Shown here piece after piece: positions 1-13,190 of a stretch of DNA of 64,000 nt (within the stretch, counting starts at the first letter, position 1; every line of letters starts with the position of its first letter). Source of the DNA: Cellulomonas xylanilytica (GTDB lineage: Bacteria; Actinomycetota; Actinomycetes; Actinomycetales; Cellulomonadaceae). Below the pieces are notes generated by a model that was not told the DNA's origin, did not search any database, and saw only the letters and a program-made list of their open reading frames with translations. The stretch is from contig NZ_BJUB01000004.1 of assembly GCF_007989805.1 (NCBI RefSeq), positions 62,001-126,000 of the forward strand. Direction: 5' to 3'. The position numbers were made by a program, and so were the translations under genes.

Positions 1-288
1 CGACTCGCCGTCCTTGACCACCCGGACCACGTACCGGCTGCCCCGGCGCAGGCCTCCCCCGGACACGACGATGATCTCGCTCTCGTGCCCGTAGACCTCC
101 GCGATCGCCTGCCGGAGCCTGCGGGCAGCGATGCCCGTGTCCAGCTCCGCCTCGATGACGATCCGACCCGAGATGATGTGCAGCCCCCCGGCGAACCTCA
201 GGGTGGCCGAGACCTCGGCCTTCCGTGAGGACGTCTTGTCCACCTTCAGACGGGCGAGCTCGTCCTTCACCTGTGCCGTCAACGCCAT
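1..288 (-). CDS. whiA: WhiA sporulation/cell-division regulator, N-terminal part
   Basis: The reverse strand reads [14 protein letters not shown] from an ATG at 288 and stays open to the window edge, so only about the first 96 residues are present and the C-terminus lies outside. The run [17 protein letters not shown] and the following IVIEAELDT stretch are typical of the WhiA LAGLIDADG-like N-terminal domain. WhiA is a DNA-binding regulator of cell division and sporulation genes and is also kept in non-sporulating actinobacteria. It is the last visible gene of the uvrC-rapZ-yvcK-whiA series. A second ATG at 297 is possible, but 288 gives the family's usual N-terminus. Confidence 0.93.
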   Translation of the reverse strand, partial: MALTAQVKDELARLKVDKTSSRKAEVSATLRFAGGLHIISGRIVIEAELDTGIAARRLRQAIAEVYGHESEIIVVSGGGLRRGSRYVVRVVKDGES

Positions 289-338
289 GGGGTGCATCCT
301 GCCATTGCGGGACACGTGTCCGGGACCGGTCCGGTCAC

Positions 339-1316
339 CTACTCGGGTGGCTTCGCACGCGTGCCCACGTCCCCGAGGAACCCGTCGAGCACGTCCGAAT
401 AGGCGCCGGCGAGCCGCAGAGGGTCGTGCCGCGGGGTGCCGTCCCCACGGCTGACCTGGCGCAGCAGGAGACGGGCCCCCAGGTCCGCGCTCCGCTCGGC
501 GAGCGCCTCGACGTCCTCGACGGCCGACGGGTCCGCGACGACGGCGTCGACCCGCAGCTCCGGTGCGTGCGAGTGCAGGACGTCGAGGTACTGGTCCGCA
601 CGCATGCCCGCCGTCTCCCCCGATTCACCCGAGGCGAGGTTGAGCGTCACGATCGTCCGCGCGCTCGTCCGGTGCAGGGCGTCGCGCAGGCCCGGGACGA
701 GCAGGTGCGGGAGCACCGACGTGTACCAGGACCCCGGACCGAGCACGATCCAGTCGGCGGCCTCGATGGCGTCCACCGCCTCCGGGCACGCCGGCGGGTC
801 GGGCGGCTCCAGTCGGACCTGGGAGATGGTCCCGGTGGTCACGGCGACGGCGCTCTGCCCGACGACCCGGGTGGTCGCCCCCGACCGGTCGACGACGTCC
901 GCCTCGATGAGCAGCGGGACGGCGGCCATCGGCAGCACCCGGCCGCGCGCGCCCAGCAGCTTGCCCACCCAGTCGAGACCCTCGACCGTGTCGCCCAGCA
1001 GCTCCCAGAGCGCCACGATCAGCAAGTTGCCCACGGCGTGCTGGTCCAGGTCCCCGGAGGAGCTGAACCGGTGCTGCAGCAGGTCGCGCCACGTCCGGCC
1101 CCAGTCCGAGTCGTCGCACAGCGCCGACAGAGCCATCCGCAGGTCCCCCGGCGGCAGCACACCGAGCTCGTCGCGCAGCCGGCCGGACGACCCCCCGTCG
1201 TCGGCGACGGTGACGACCGCGGTGATCCGGTCCGTCATGAGGCGCAGCGCCGACAGGGACGCCGACAGCCCGTGCCCTCCCCCGAGGGCGACGACCGCCG
1301 GCGAGGAGGCCCTCAT
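339..1316 (-). CDS. yvcK: YvcK/CofD-like gluconeogenesis factor
   Basis: 325 residues starting [18 protein letters not shown]. The glycine-rich [16 protein letters not shown] and the [17 protein letters not shown] stretch are the hallmark of the YvcK branch of the CofD fold, which binds UDP-sugars and is needed for growth on gluconeogenic carbon and for cell-wall homeostasis. Later motifs such as [19 protein letters not shown] fit the family. The ATG at 1316 overlaps the rapZ stop by four bases (ATGA), so translation is probably coupled. The frame is open further upstream, but that stretch lies inside rapZ and does not look like YvcK. The gap to whiA is 50 bp. Confidence 0.95.
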   Translation of the reverse strand: MRASSPAVVALGGGHGLSASLSALRLMTDRITAVVTVADDGGSSGRLRDELGVLPPGDLRMALSALCDDSDWGRTWRDLLQHRFSSSGDLDQHAVGNLLIVALWELLGDTVEGLDWVGKLLGARGRVLPMAAVPLLIEADVVDRSGATTRVVGQSAVAVTTGTISQVRLEPPDPPACPEAVDAIEAADWIVLGPGSWYTSVLPHLLVPGLRDALHRTSARTIVTLNLASGESGETAGMRADQYLDVLHSHAPELRVDAVVADPSAVEDVEALAERSADLGARLLLRQVSRGDGTPRHDPLRLAGAYSDVLDGFLGDVGTRAKPPE

Positions 1317-2257
1317 TCCTTGCCGAGGTCGCGGGCCGAGACGGCGACGAGGTGCCCCCGCTCCCGCAGCCTCGTGGCGATCGCCTCGCTCACCGCGACC
1401 GAGCGGTGCTTGCCGCCGGTGCACCCGACCGCGATGGTCACGTACCGCTTCTCCTCGTTGAGGTACCCGGCCAGCACGGGCTCGAGGGTGTCGACGTACC
1501 GGTCGATGAAGGTGACGGCGCCGGGCAGGCTGAGCACGTAGTCGCGCACCGGCGCGTCCCGGCCGGTCAGGTGCCGCAGCTCGGTGATCCAGTACGGGTT
1601 GGACAGGAACCGCATGTCCACCACATGGTCGGCGTCGAGCGGGATCCCGTACTTGAACCCGAACGAGACGACGGAGATCCGCAGGGCGTCCTGCTCGCCG
1701 CTGGCGACCACCGCCCGCACCTCGCGCGCCAGGTCGTGCACGTTGAGCTCGGAGGTGTCGATGAGCGTGTCCGCGCGCTCCCGCAGGTCGGACAGGATCG
1801 CGCGCTCCTCGGCGATGCCGTCGAGGATGCGTCCCTGACCCTGCAGCGGGTGCGGCCGGCGCACCTGCTCGAACCGGCGGACCAGCACCTCGTCGGACGC
1901 GTCAAGGAAGAGGATGCGGTACTCCACCCCGGACTCCCGGAGCCCCGCCAGCACGGGCGCGAGGTCGCGGAAGAACTCCCGCCCGCGCACGTCGATGACG
2001 GCGGCGAGCCGCTGCGCCCGCGCGCCGGCCGACCCGCTGGTCAGCATCCCGACCAGGTGCGTGAGCATCTGGGCGGGGAGGTTGTCGATGACGTACCAGT
2101 CGAGGTCCTCCAGGACCGCGGCGGCACGGGTGCGGCCCGCCCCGGACATCCCGGTGATGATCAGGACCTGCGGCTGGCTCAGGTGGGGCGCCTCGGTGGC
2201 CGCCTCGAGGGCGGGGATCCCGGCGGGCACCGTGATCGGCGAAGGCTCGTCGCTCAT
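1313..2257 (-). CDS. rapZ: RapZ/YvcJ nucleotide-binding protein
   Basis: 314 residues. The Walker A GMSGAGRT comes early (about residue 35), followed by [17 protein letters not shown], the classic RapZ N-terminus. The C-terminal half carries [21 protein letters not shown] and the [12 protein letters not shown] loop used for nucleotide or RNA ligand binding. In E. coli RapZ is an adaptor for GlmZ sRNA decay. In actinobacteria its role is less clear and the name is by homology. The ATG at 2257 overlaps the uvrC stop by four bases, and its own stop overlaps the yvcK start the same way. Confidence 0.96.
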   Translation of the reverse strand: MSDEPSPITVPAGIPALEAATEAPHLSQPQVLIITGMSGAGRTRAAAVLEDLDWYVIDNLPAQMLTHLVGMLTSGSAGARAQRLAAVIDVRGREFFRDLAPVLAGLRESGVEYRILFLDASDEVLVRRFEQVRRPHPLQGQGRILDGIAEERAILSDLRERADTLIDTSELNVHDLAREVRAVVASGEQDALRISVVSFGFKYGIPLDADHVVDMRFLSNPYWITELRHLTGRDAPVRDYVLSLPGAVTFIDRYVDTLEPVLAGYLNEEKRYVTIAVGCTGGKHRSVAVSEAIATRLRERGHLVAVSARDLGKE

Positions 2258-4272
2258 GCGTCCAGCATGCCAGCCGACTCGGGCACCGGGTCCGTCGCCA
2301 CACCCGGGGCGGCGAGCGCGGCGACGACCGCGGCGGCGGTCCGCTCCCCCAGGCCCTGCACCGACGCGATCTCCTCGACCGACGCGGCGCGGAGCCGCTT
2401 GACCGACCCGAAGTGCCGCAGCAGCGCGGCCTGCCGCGCCGGGCCGAGCCCGGGGACGCCGTCCAGCACCGAGGTCGTCATGCCCTTGCTCCGGCGCTTG
2501 CGGTGCGCGGTGATGGCGAACCGGTGCGCCTCGTCGCGCAGGCGCTGGAGCAGGTACAGACCCTCGGAGCTGCGCTGCAGGATCACCGGGTACTCCTCCC
2601 CCGGCAGCCACACCTCCTCGAGCCGCTTGGCGAGGCCGACCAGCGCGACGTCGTCGATGCCGAGCTCCTCCATCGCGGCCTTCGCGGCCGCGACCTGCGG
2701 CGGGCCGCCGTCCACGACGACGAGGTTCGGCGGGTACGCGAACCGCACCGGCTTGCCCGTCACCTCGTCGATCGGGCCCGAGCGCAGCGGCGTGCCGTCG
2801 TCGTCCTCACCGCCGCCCAGCTCCACGTCCCGCGCGTCGGAGCGCTCCGCCAGGTAGCGACGGAACCGCCGCGTGATGACCTCGTGCATGGCGGCGGTGT
2901 CGTCGCGGGCGCCCTGCCCCTCGGGACCGCGGATGGTGAACAGGCGGTACTCGCTCTTGCGGGCCAGGCCGTCCTCGAACACCACCATCGACGCAGACTG
3001 GTACGTCCCCTGGTTGTGCGAGACGTCGTAGCACTCGATCCGCAGCGGTGCCGATGGCAGGTCCAGCGCCTCCTGGATCTCCTGGAGCGCCTGGCTGCGC
3101 GTGGTGAGGTCCCCGGCGCGACGGGTGCGGTGCAGCACAAGCGCGTGCTCGGCGTTGCGGTGCACGGTGGCGGCCAGCTCGCGCTTGTCCCCCCGCTGCG
3201 GGATCCGCACCGACACCTTGCTCCCCCGCAGACCCGTGAGCCAGGTCTGGACCTGGTCGACGTCCGGGGGCAGGACGGGCACGAGCACCTCGCGCGGGAC
3301 GGCCGACGAACCCGCACCACCGTCGCCGGCCGCGGCTTCGGAGCCGTAGATCTGCTGCAGCAGGTGCTCGACCAGCTCGGCGTCGGTGATGTCCTCGACC
3401 TTCTCGACCACCCAGCCGCGCTGGCCACGGATCCGCCCGTCGCGGACGTGGAACACCTGCACCGCGGCCTCGAGCTCGTCACCCGCCAGGGCGAAGATGT
3501 CCGCGTCCGTGCCGTCGGCGAGCACGACCGCGTTCTTCTCGGTGGCCCGCTGCAGCGTGGCGATGTCGTCGCGCAGCCGCGCAGCACGCTCGTAGTCCAG
3601 CTCGCCGGCGGCCTCCTTCATCCGCGCGGTCAGCCGGCGCGTGAACTTGGCCGTGTCGCCCGCCATGAAGTCGCAGAAGTCCTGCGCGAGCTGCTGGTGG
3701 TCGTCCGGCGAGATGCGTCCGACGCAGGGGGCGGAGCACTTGTCGATGTAGCCCAGCAGGCACGGACGGCCCTGCTGGCGAGCCCGCTTGAACACGCCCG
3801 CCGAGCACGTGCGCACCGGGAAGACCCGCAGCAGCAGGTCGACGGTCTCGCGGATGGCCCAGGCGTGCGCGTACGGCCCGAAGTAGCGCGTGCCCTTGCG
3901 CTTGGCGCCACGCATCACCTGGATCCGCGGGTACTCGTCCGCGAGCGTCACCGCGAGGTACGGGTAGGACTTGTCGTCGCGGTACTTCACGTTGAACCGC
4001 GGGTCGAACTCCTTGATCCAGGAGTACTCCAGCGCCAGCGCCTCGACCTCGGTACCGACCACGGTCCACTGCACCGACGCCGCCGTGGTGACCATCTGCC
4101 GGGTCCGCTGGTGCAGCCCGGACAGGTCCTGGAAGTAGCTGGAGAGGCGGGAACGCAGGCTCTTGGCCTTGCCGACGTAGATGACGCGGCCGTGCTCGTC
4201 GCGGAAGCGGTAGACCCCCGGTGAGTCGGGGATCTCTCCCGGAGCCGGCCGGTACGTGGCGGGATCAGCCAT
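2254..4272 (-). CDS. uvrC: Excinuclease ABC subunit C
   Basis: 672 residues from the ATG at 4272 ([19 protein letters not shown]). Domains in order: the N-terminal GIY-YIG nuclease ([20 protein letters not shown]) for the 3' incision, a central Cys-rich segment and UVR motif ([14 protein letters not shown]), the RNase-H-like endonuclease domain for the 5' incision ([19 protein letters not shown]), and a C-terminal helix-hairpin-helix pair ([20 protein letters not shown]). UvrC makes both cuts in nucleotide excision repair with UvrA and UvrB, which are also in this window. It heads the uvrC-rapZ-yvcK-whiA operon. Confidence 0.98.
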   Translation of the reverse strand: MADPATYRPAPGEIPDSPGVYRFRDEHGRVIYVGKAKSLRSRLSSYFQDLSGLHQRTRQMVTTAASVQWTVVGTEVEALALEYSWIKEFDPRFNVKYRDDKSYPYLAVTLADEYPRIQVMRGAKRKGTRYFGPYAHAWAIRETVDLLLRVFPVRTCSAGVFKRARQQGRPCLLGYIDKCSAPCVGRISPDDHQQLAQDFCDFMAGDTAKFTRRLTARMKEAAGELDYERAARLRDDIATLQRATEKNAVVLADGTDADIFALAGDELEAAVQVFHVRDGRIRGQRGWVVEKVEDITDAELVEHLLQQIYGSEAAAGDGGAGSSAVPREVLVPVLPPDVDQVQTWLTGLRGSKVSVRIPQRGDKRELAATVHRNAEHALVLHRTRRAGDLTTRSQALQEIQEALDLPSAPLRIECYDVSHNQGTYQSASMVVFEDGLARKSEYRLFTIRGPEGQGARDDTAAMHEVITRRFRRYLAERSDARDVELGGGEDDDGTPLRSGPIDEVTGKPVRFAYPPNLVVVDGGPPQVAAAKAAMEELGIDDVALVGLAKRLEEVWLPGEEYPVILQRSSEGLYLLQRLRDEAHRFAITAHRKRRSKGMTTSVLDGVPGLGPARQAALLRHFGSVKRLRAASVEEIASVQGLGERTAAAVVAALAAPGVATDPVPESAGMLDA

Positions 4273-4345
4273 GTTCTCGAGCGTAGTTCGCCGTGCCGAC
4301 GGTGCCCGCCGCACGGGGCCGGACGGACGCCGCTACCGTGGGCGG

Positions 4346-4858
4346 ATGGGCCCCCTCCACACGTACTCCGTCGACGTCACCTGGACGGGCGCCGGCCGGA
4401 CCGGCACCTCCAGCTACACCGCGTACAGCCGGGACCACGAGGTCCGCATCGGCTCGAAGCCGCCGTTGCTCGGCTCGTCGGACCCCGCCTTCCGCGGCGA
4501 CCCCACGCGGTACAACCCCGAGGAGCTGCTGGTCAGCGCGCTCGCGCAGTGTCACATGCTCTGGTTCCTGCACCTCGCCTCCGCCGCGGGCGTCGTCGTG
4601 GTCGGGTACGAGGACCAGGCGGTGGGCACCATGCGGATCGAGGCCGCGGGGCAGGGCCAGTTCCGCGAGGTCGTGCTGCGACCGCGCGTGACGGTGGCGG
4701 CGGGCGCCCACCTGCCCACCGGTGCGGCGATCACCGACGGCGTGCTCGCCGGCATCCACCACCAGGCGCACGAGCACTGCTTCATCTCGCGGTCCGTCAA
4801 CTTCCCGGTCCGGCACGAGCCCGTCCCCGTGCGCACGGCACAGCCCGTCCCGCACTAG
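4346..4858 (+). CDS. OsmC/Ohr family protein
   Basis: 170 residues from the ATG at 4346 (MGPLHTYSVDVTWTGAG). The segments NPEELLVSALAQCHMLWFLHLAS and HEHCFISRSVNFPV carry the two redox cysteines expected in OsmC/YhfA-type peroxide reductases: one in the AQCHML helix and one in the HCFI stretch. Members reduce organic hydroperoxides with thiol partners. The gene runs divergently from uvrC (74 bp between starts) and converges on uvrA. The exact subfamily and substrate are not clear. Confidence 0.88.
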   Translation: MGPLHTYSVDVTWTGAGRTGTSSYTAYSRDHEVRIGSKPPLLGSSDPAFRGDPTRYNPEELLVSALAQCHMLWFLHLASAAGVVVVGYEDQAVGTMRIEAAGQGQFREVVLRPRVTVAAGAHLPTGAAITDGVLAGIHHQAHEHCFISRSVNFPVRHEPVPVRTAQPVPH

Positions 4859-4892
4859 CGCTACCTCGTCCGTACGACGCCCCACGCGACCG

Positions 4893-7784
<2,892 letters not shown>

Positions 7785-7890
7785 GCGGGGAGTCTACGTG
7801 GCCCCACTGACAATCGCACATCTGTTCGACGTGAGGCACCGCACATCCCGCCGAGGTGCCGCCCGCCCCGGCCCGCGTCATGCTCGGCTG

Positions 7891-9714
7891 GTGGAGAGCC
7901 CTGACGCCGTCGTCGACCCCCCGCTGGTGCCCGTCGAGGACTACGCCGTCCTCGGCGACGGCAAGACCGCCGCCCTCGTCTCCCGGCGCGGCTCGATCGA
8001 CTGGCTGTGCCTGCCGACGTTCGACGCCGCCGCCTGCTTCGCGCGCCTCCTCGGCGACCCCGGGAACGGACGCTGGCTCCTGACGGTGCGGGACGCGACG
8101 ACCGTGTCACGGCGCTACCTCGACGACTCGTTCGTGCTGGAGACCACCTACGAGACGCCGTCCGGGACCGCGGTCGCGCAGGAGACCATGCCGCTCAACG
8201 ACGGCCGTGCGGACCTGGTCCGACGACTCGTGTGCACCCGCGGCAGCGTCGAGGTCGAGCACGAGTGGATCGTGCGGTTCGGCTACGGCGCCATCGAGCC
8301 GTGGGTGCGCCACATCACCGACGACGCCGGGAACGACGCGATCCAGGCGATCGCCGGCCCCGACTCGCTGCTCCTGCGCGGCGACCGGCTCCCGAAGCCG
8401 GACGACCACCGGCACGCCGACCGCTTCACCCTGCGCGAGGGAGAGTCGGTGGAGCTGGCGCTGACGTGGACCCACTCGTGGGACCCCGTCCCCCCGAGGC
8501 TCACCATCGAGGACCGGATCGACCGCACCCGGATCACGTGGGGGCTGTGGGCCCGCAGCTGCGAGTACGACGGCTCCTACCGCGAGGCCGTCGTCCGGTC
8601 GCTGCTCGTGCTGCGCCTGCTGACGGACTCGGAGACGGGCGGCATCGTCGCGGCCGCCACGACGTCCCTGCCCGAGGACTTCGGCGGCGAGCGCAACTGG
8701 GACTACCGGTACTGCTGGCTGCGCGACGCGGCGATGACCCTGGAGGCGCTGCTCGAGCACGGGTACCGCGACGAGGCGACCGAGTGGCGGGACTGGCTGC
8801 TGCGCGCGGTGGCCGGCCGGTCGTCGGACCTGCAGATCATGTACCGGGTCGACGGCGGCCGGGACCTGCCCGAGAAGGAGCTGGACCACCTGAGCGGCTA
8901 CGCCGGCTCGCGTCCGGTGCGCGTGGGCAACGCGGCCGTGGGCCAGGTGCAGAACGACGTGCTCGGCGAGGTCATGTGCGCCCTGGAGCTTGCGCGCGAG
9001 GCGGGACTGCGCGAGACCGCCGACTCCTGGTCGCTCCAGCGCCACCTCGTCGACGAGCTCCTCGGCCGCTGGCGGCGCCCCGACCGGGGGATCTGGGAGG
9101 TCCGCGGCGAACCACGCCACTTCACGCACTCGAAGGTGATGGCGTGGGCGGCGGTCGACCGCGCGGTCCGCGCCGCCGAGAAGCACGGCCTCGACGGCCC
9201 GCTGGACCGGTGGCGGGCCGAGCGCGACGCCATCCACGCGGACGTCCTGGCCTACGGGTGGAACGCTGCCCGGGGGACGTTCGTGCAGTCGTACGGTGCC
9301 GAGCACACCGACGCCGCCCTGCTGCAGCTCGCCCAGGTGGGCTTTCTGCCCGCCGACGACCCGCGGATCGTCTCGACGCTCGCCGCCATCCGCGCCGAGC
9401 TCGAGATCGCGCCCGGCCTGCTGCTCCGCTATCGGCCGGAGCACACCGACGACGGCCTGGCCGGGGACGAGCACGCCTTCCTCGCCTGCTCGTTCTGGCT
9501 GGCCGACGCCCTCGCCCGCACCGACGACGTCGAGGGGTCGACCAAGGTGCTCGACATCCTCGTCGGGCTGGCCAACGACGTGGGCCTGCTCGCGGAGCAG
9601 TACGACCCCGTGGGCGGCCGGATGGCGGGCAACACCCCGCAGGCGCTGTCCCACCTGGCGCTCGTCCGCGCGGTGCACAGCCACGACCTGGCGCTGGAGC
9701 GGGCGTCCCGATGA
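7891..9714 (+). CDS. GH15 family glucan/trehalose hydrolase
   Basis: About 607 residues from a GTG at 7891, which gives an N-terminus ([23 protein letters not shown]) that reaches the typical GH15 opening [11 protein letters not shown] and [14 protein letters not shown]. The frame is open further upstream but runs antiparallel to uvrA, so I shortened it. Catalytic (alpha/alpha)6-barrel motifs are [14 protein letters not shown] and the [19 protein letters not shown] stretch with its downstream QNDVLGEVM. Mycobacterial members of this architecture act as trehalases. Others are glucoamylase-like, so the substrate is unresolved. No signal peptide is visible, so it is probably cytoplasmic. Confidence 0.9.
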   Translation: MESPDAVVDPPLVPVEDYAVLGDGKTAALVSRRGSIDWLCLPTFDAAACFARLLGDPGNGRWLLTVRDATTVSRRYLDDSFVLETTYETPSGTAVAQETMPLNDGRADLVRRLVCTRGSVEVEHEWIVRFGYGAIEPWVRHITDDAGNDAIQAIAGPDSLLLRGDRLPKPDDHRHADRFTLREGESVELALTWTHSWDPVPPRLTIEDRIDRTRITWGLWARSCEYDGSYREAVVRSLLVLRLLTDSETGGIVAAATTSLPEDFGGERNWDYRYCWLRDAAMTLEALLEHGYRDEATEWRDWLLRAVAGRSSDLQIMYRVDGGRDLPEKELDHLSGYAGSRPVRVGNAAVGQVQNDVLGEVMCALELAREAGLRETADSWSLQRHLVDELLGRWRRPDRGIWEVRGEPRHFTHSKVMAWAAVDRAVRAAEKHGLDGPLDRWRAERDAIHADVLAYGWNAARGTFVQSYGAEHTDAALLQLAQVGFLPADDPRIVSTLAAIRAELEIAPGLLLRYRPEHTDDGLAGDEHAFLACSFWLADALARTDDVEGSTKVLDILVGLANDVGLLAEQYDPVGGRMAGNTPQALSHLALVRAVHSHDLALERASR

Positions 9715-9741
9715 CGGCGGCGCCGCGCCCCTCCTGAGGCG

Positions 9742-11433
9742 TCAGCCGGCGAGCACGGACTCCCGCACGACCCGCCGCAGGACCTTGCCGACCTGAGACC
9801 GGGGCAGCTCGTCGACGACGACCAGCCGGCGCGGCAGGGCGTAGCGCGCCAAGTGCCGCTCGCCCCACGCGCGGACGGCGTCGAGGTCCACGTCGCCGGC
9901 GCCGGGCTCCAGGACGACCGCCGCGACCACGGTCTCGCCCAGGTCACCCCCGGGGATGCCGACCACGGCAACGTCCGCGACGCCGGGCATCGTGCGCAGG
10001 TGCTCCTCGACCTGCGACGGGTAGACCTTGAACCCGCCCGTGACGATGACCTCCTTGATGCGGTCGACGAGCACGACCCACCCGGTCTCGTCGACGGTCA
10101 CGATGTCCCCGGTCCGCAGCCAGCCGTCGGCGAGCAGCTGCTCCGCGGTCTCGTCGGGCCGCCCCCAGTAGCCGGCGAACACCTGCGGGCCCTGGATCAG
10201 CAGCTCACCCCGCTCGCCGGGCTCCACGGCACGCGTGACGTCCTCGGGATCGACCACGCGGATGCTGGTGCTCGGGAACGGCAGACCGAGCGTGCCCGGG
10301 CGACGCGCGTCGGTGAGCGGGTTCCCCAGCGCGACCGGCGAGGTCTCCGTCATGCCGTACCCCTCGATCACCAGCCCGCCGGTGACCTCCTCCCAGCGCC
10401 GCGCCGTGGCGGCCGGGAGCGCCATCGCCCCGGAGATCGCGTAGCGGAACGACGTGAGGTCGGCGCCGGACGCCTCGGCGGCGGCGGCGAGGCGGTCGAG
10501 CATCGGCGGGACCGCCGGCAGGAACGTGCCGGGCAGGCGGTGCTGGGTGGCCAGCACGCGGTCGGGGTCGAACGACGGGAACGCGACGAGGGTGGCGCCG
10601 ACGCGGATCGCGTAGCTGAGGCAGAGGGTCAGACCGAACGCGTGGAAGAAGGGCAGGACGCCGTAGACGACCTCGGTGCCCGGCTGGGTGCCGGTCCAGG
10701 CGTGTCCCTGCACAACGTTCGCGACGAGGTTCCGGTGCGTGAGCATCGCGCCCTTGGGCGTGCCGGTGGTCCCGCCCGTGTACTGCAGCAGCGCGACGTC
10801 GGACGACGACGGCGCGGCATGCGTCGGGTCCAGCGGCGACGCCTTGGCGACGAGCCGGTGCCACATCGGGAAGGCGGGCGGCACCTTGCCGCACATCGCC
10901 TCCCGCACCCGACGCGCGCTGGGCACCGGGAGCCGCAGGGCAAGACGCTTCCCGCGCGGCAGGTCCGCCGAGAGGTCGACGGCGACGACCGCCTTGAGCG
11001 CGGTCCGCGGCAGCGTCTCCAGCACGCGCGGCACGGCCTTCTCCCAGACGAGGGCGACGACGGCTCCCGAGTCGGCGAGCTGGTGGGCGAGCTCGCCTGC
11101 CGTGTAGGTCGGGTTGTGCTCGACGACGACGGCCCCGACGCGCAGCGCGGCGTAGAACGCGATGACGTGCCCGGTGCAGTTCGGCATGACGAGCGCGACC
11201 CGGTCCCCGGGCCGGACCCCCAGGTCGAGGAGCACCTGCGCCCCCCGGGCGACACCGTCCGCCAGCTCCCGGTAGGTGGTCGACGCGCCCAGGAAGTCCA
11301 CGGCGACCCGTTCCGGCCACCGCTGGGCTGCGCGGTCCAGGGCCGCGGTGAGCGGCTCGTCAGGGATCTGGACGTCGCGCGGAGCACCGGTCGAGGGCAG
11401 GTCGGTCGGTCGGTGCGGGCCCACGGTCGTCAT
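9742..11433 (-). CDS. Long-chain acyl-CoA synthetase (FadD-type AMP-ligase)
   Basis: 563 residues from the ATG at 11433 (MTTVGPHRPTDLPSTG). ANL-superfamily motifs are in order: P-loop YTGGTTGTPKGAMLTHRN, GYGMTETSP, the hinge DGWLRTGDIVTVDETG, and the C-terminal lysine in SQVGKVLRR. The enzyme activates fatty acids as acyl-AMP and transfers them to CoA. It lies downstream of an acyl-CoA dehydrogenase and an acetyltransferase on the same strand, which suggests a small lipid-catabolism operon. The 29-bp gap to the gene before it holds a strong inverted repeat (11443-11466). Chain-length specificity cannot be read from the sequence. Confidence 0.93.
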   Translation of the reverse strand: MTTVGPHRPTDLPSTGAPRDVQIPDEPLTAALDRAAQRWPERVAVDFLGASTTYRELADGVARGAQVLLDLGVRPGDRVALVMPNCTGHVIAFYAALRVGAVVVEHNPTYTAGELAHQLADSGAVVALVWEKAVPRVLETLPRTALKAVVAVDLSADLPRGKRLALRLPVPSARRVREAMCGKVPPAFPMWHRLVAKASPLDPTHAAPSSSDVALLQYTGGTTGTPKGAMLTHRNLVANVVQGHAWTGTQPGTEVVYGVLPFFHAFGLTLCLSYAIRVGATLVAFPSFDPDRVLATQHRLPGTFLPAVPPMLDRLAAAAEASGADLTSFRYAISGAMALPAATARRWEEVTGGLVIEGYGMTETSPVALGNPLTDARRPGTLGLPFPSTSIRVVDPEDVTRAVEPGERGELLIQGPQVFAGYWGRPDETAEQLLADGWLRTGDIVTVDETGWVVLVDRIKEVIVTGGFKVYPSQVEEHLRTMPGVADVAVVGIPGGDLGETVVAAVVLEPGAGDVDLDAVRAWGERHLARYALPRRLVVVDELPRSQVGKVLRRVVRESVLAG

Positions 11434-11442
11434 CCCTCGATC

Positions 11443-11466
11443 GTAACCTACGGATGCGTAAGTTAC
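11443..11466. promoter_or_regulatory. Inverted repeat upstream of the acyl-CoA synthetase
   Basis: GTAACCTACG, a 4-base spacer, then CGTAAGTTAC: 10-base arms with one mismatch. It sits 10 bp before the AMP-ligase start and covers the end of the preceding acetyltransferase gene. The size and symmetry fit a TetR-family or other dimeric repressor site, such as those controlling fatty-acid genes. A further partial half-site (TGCGTAGG) follows at about 11469-11476. Confidence 0.6.
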
Positions 11467-11987
11467 TGGTGCGTAGGGTCTGTCCGGCGGGTGCGGGTCC
11501 ACCGCTCGACGGTCACCCCGAGCGGGTCCACGTCGACCCCCGAACGCTCGAACGACGCGCGCTCCAGCACCCGCTCGCTCGCCACGTTCCCGAGCATCGT
11601 GTGCGCCCGCACGTCGTGCGCGCCGTGCACCAGCGCCCAGTGCGCGACCGCACGCACCGCGAGCGTCGCGAGCCCCCGACCTCGTCCCGCCGGCAGGAAC
11701 GCGTAGTGGACGTACGGACCGTCCACCCGCTCGACGAGCCCGACGGCGCCCACCCCGGCACCCGCCAGCTCGACGACGAAGCGGCCGCCCCGGCCGTCCG
11801 CTCGCAGCGCGAGGCTGCGCGACACCCGTTCCCGGGCGACCTCCTCGCTGATGTCGGCCGGGAAGTAGGTCCACCGCGGCACGTCGGGGACCTGGGACAG
11901 CGCCTGGTCGAGGGGCCAGTCGTCCGCGCGCAGGGCTCGCAGCCGAGCGCCGGGCACCGGGAGGCCCAGCACGTCCGGCAGCTCCAC
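11463..11987 (-). CDS. GNAT family N-acetyltransferase
   Basis: 174 residues from a GTG at 11987, which directly follows the stop of the upstream acyl-CoA dehydrogenase gene. Sequence such as LRADDWPLDQALSQVPDVPRWTYFP, then GRFVVELAGAGVGAVGLVE and the acetyl-CoA loop PAGRGRGLATLAVRAVAHWAL, is that of RimJ/RimL-type GNAT enzymes. The segment ending NVASERVLERASFERSG is the usual C-terminal strand. The frame remains open upstream but would run inside the dehydrogenase gene. The substrate is unknown. Co-transcription with the acyl-CoA genes is likely from spacing. Confidence 0.85.
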   Translation of the reverse strand: MELPDVLGLPVPGARLRALRADDWPLDQALSQVPDVPRWTYFPADISEEVARERVSRSLALRADGRGGRFVVELAGAGVGAVGLVERVDGPYVHYAFLPAGRGRGLATLAVRAVAHWALVHGAHDVRAHTMLGNVASERVLERASFERSGVDVDPLGVTVERWTRTRRTDPTHQ

Positions 11988-11988
11988 G

Positions 11989-13152
11989 TCAGGCCTCCGG
12001 CGGACCCAGCACGGACGTCGCCAGCGTGGCGTGGGCCGACTCGTCGTCGGACGGGTGGAACATGCCGGCCAGCACGTCGCGGTAGAGCCTGCCCAGCTCG
12101 CTGCCGGAGAAGTACGAACCGCCGCCCGAGACCCGGATGGCGTTGTCGACGACGACCCGCGCGGACTCGGTCGCACGGACCTTGAGCCCGACGAGCTGGG
12201 CGAACCAGCGAGCGCCGTGGTCCACCTGCTCGTCGACGTCCCGGGCGAGCGCGACGACCTGGAGCTCGGCTCCGTCCTGCGCCAGCACCGCGTCCGCGAT
12301 GCGCCAGCGGATGTCGGGGTCCTGGGCGTAGCTGCGGCCGTCGGCCTTCATGGACGTCCGACGGCGGGCTGCCTCGATGCCGAGCTCGATCGCGCGCCGG
12401 CCGATGCCCGTGTAGACGGCGCCGAGCAGGATCTCGAAGACCGCGAACAGCGCGAAGACGAACGGGTCCGCGCTCGGCCCCGGCGGGAGCGAGCGGTACA
12501 CCCTGTCGGCCGGCGCCAGGGCGCCGTCGAGCACCGTCGTGGCCGACTGCGTGGCGCGCATCCCGAGCGTGTCCCAGTCGTCGCGCGTCTCGATGCCGCC
12601 GTCCGCGCGCGACACCACCCCGTGCACGAGCCGCGGGTCGTCCGGGTCGGCATCGTCCAGGCCGAACGTGGCGAGCCGCGTCCACACGGGCGACAGCGAC
12701 GTGAAGATCTTCGTGCCGCTGTACCGGTACGAGCCGTCCGGCTGCCGCTCCGCCCGGGTGCGTGAGCCGAACATGACCAGGTCGTTGCCCGGCTCGGAGT
12801 TGCCGAACGCGAAGACCTCCCCCGCGGCCGCGTCCCGCAGGACGAACTCCACCGAGTCGTCGCCGCGGCTGACGAGCATCGCGGCCAGCCCGGTGACGAC
12901 CAGGTGCATGTTCACGGCGAGGGCGGTGGCCGGCGCTGCCGCCGCGAGCCGCACCTGCTCGCGTGCGACCTCCTCGAGCGTCAGGCCCGCGCCACCCAGG
13001 CGCTCCGGCACGAAGGCGCTCAGGTACCCGACGGCGACCAGGTCGGCGAGGTCGTCGTGCGGGAACGTGTTCTCCCGGTCGTGCACCGGGGCCCGCTCGT
13101 GGATGCGGGCCAGGACGTCGTCGGTGAGCAGCGTGCGCAGGATCCGAGCCAT
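11989..13152 (-). CDS. Acyl-CoA dehydrogenase family protein
   Basis: 387 residues (MARILRTLLTDDVLARI). The N-terminal helical domain has the PERLGGAGLTLEEVAREQVRLA stretch of acyl-CoA dehydrogenases. The middle strand shows FGNSEPGNDL and YRYSGTKIFTSLSPVW, and the C-terminal helical bundle has ARVVVDNAIRVSGGGSYFSGSELGRLYRDV. The C-terminal pattern resembles the DszC/flavin-monooxygenase side of the superfamily as much as true dehydrogenases, and I cannot place the usual catalytic glutamate, so the reaction is uncertain. First gene of the three-gene group with the acetyltransferase and AMP-ligase. Confidence 0.85.
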   Translation of the reverse strand: MARILRTLLTDDVLARIHERAPVHDRENTFPHDDLADLVAVGYLSAFVPERLGGAGLTLEEVAREQVRLAAAAPATALAVNMHLVVTGLAAMLVSRGDDSVEFVLRDAAAGEVFAFGNSEPGNDLVMFGSRTRAERQPDGSYRYSGTKIFTSLSPVWTRLATFGLDDADPDDPRLVHGVVSRADGGIETRDDWDTLGMRATQSATTVLDGALAPADRVYRSLPPGPSADPFVFALFAVFEILLGAVYTGIGRRAIELGIEAARRRTSMKADGRSYAQDPDIRWRIADAVLAQDGAELQVVALARDVDEQVDHGARWFAQLVGLKVRATESARVVVDNAIRVSGGGSYFSGSELGRLYRDVLAGMFHPSDDESAHATLATSVLGPPEA

Positions 13153-13190
13153 GTCTGCACTCTGCCACCGGCTCGGGCAGGATGACGGCC

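Noticed and set aside
131-1541. Long plus-strand open frames opposite yvcK and rapZ
   Set aside because: They are Arg/Pro-rich antisense frames caused by high GC. The minus-strand genes carry conserved motifs over their full length.
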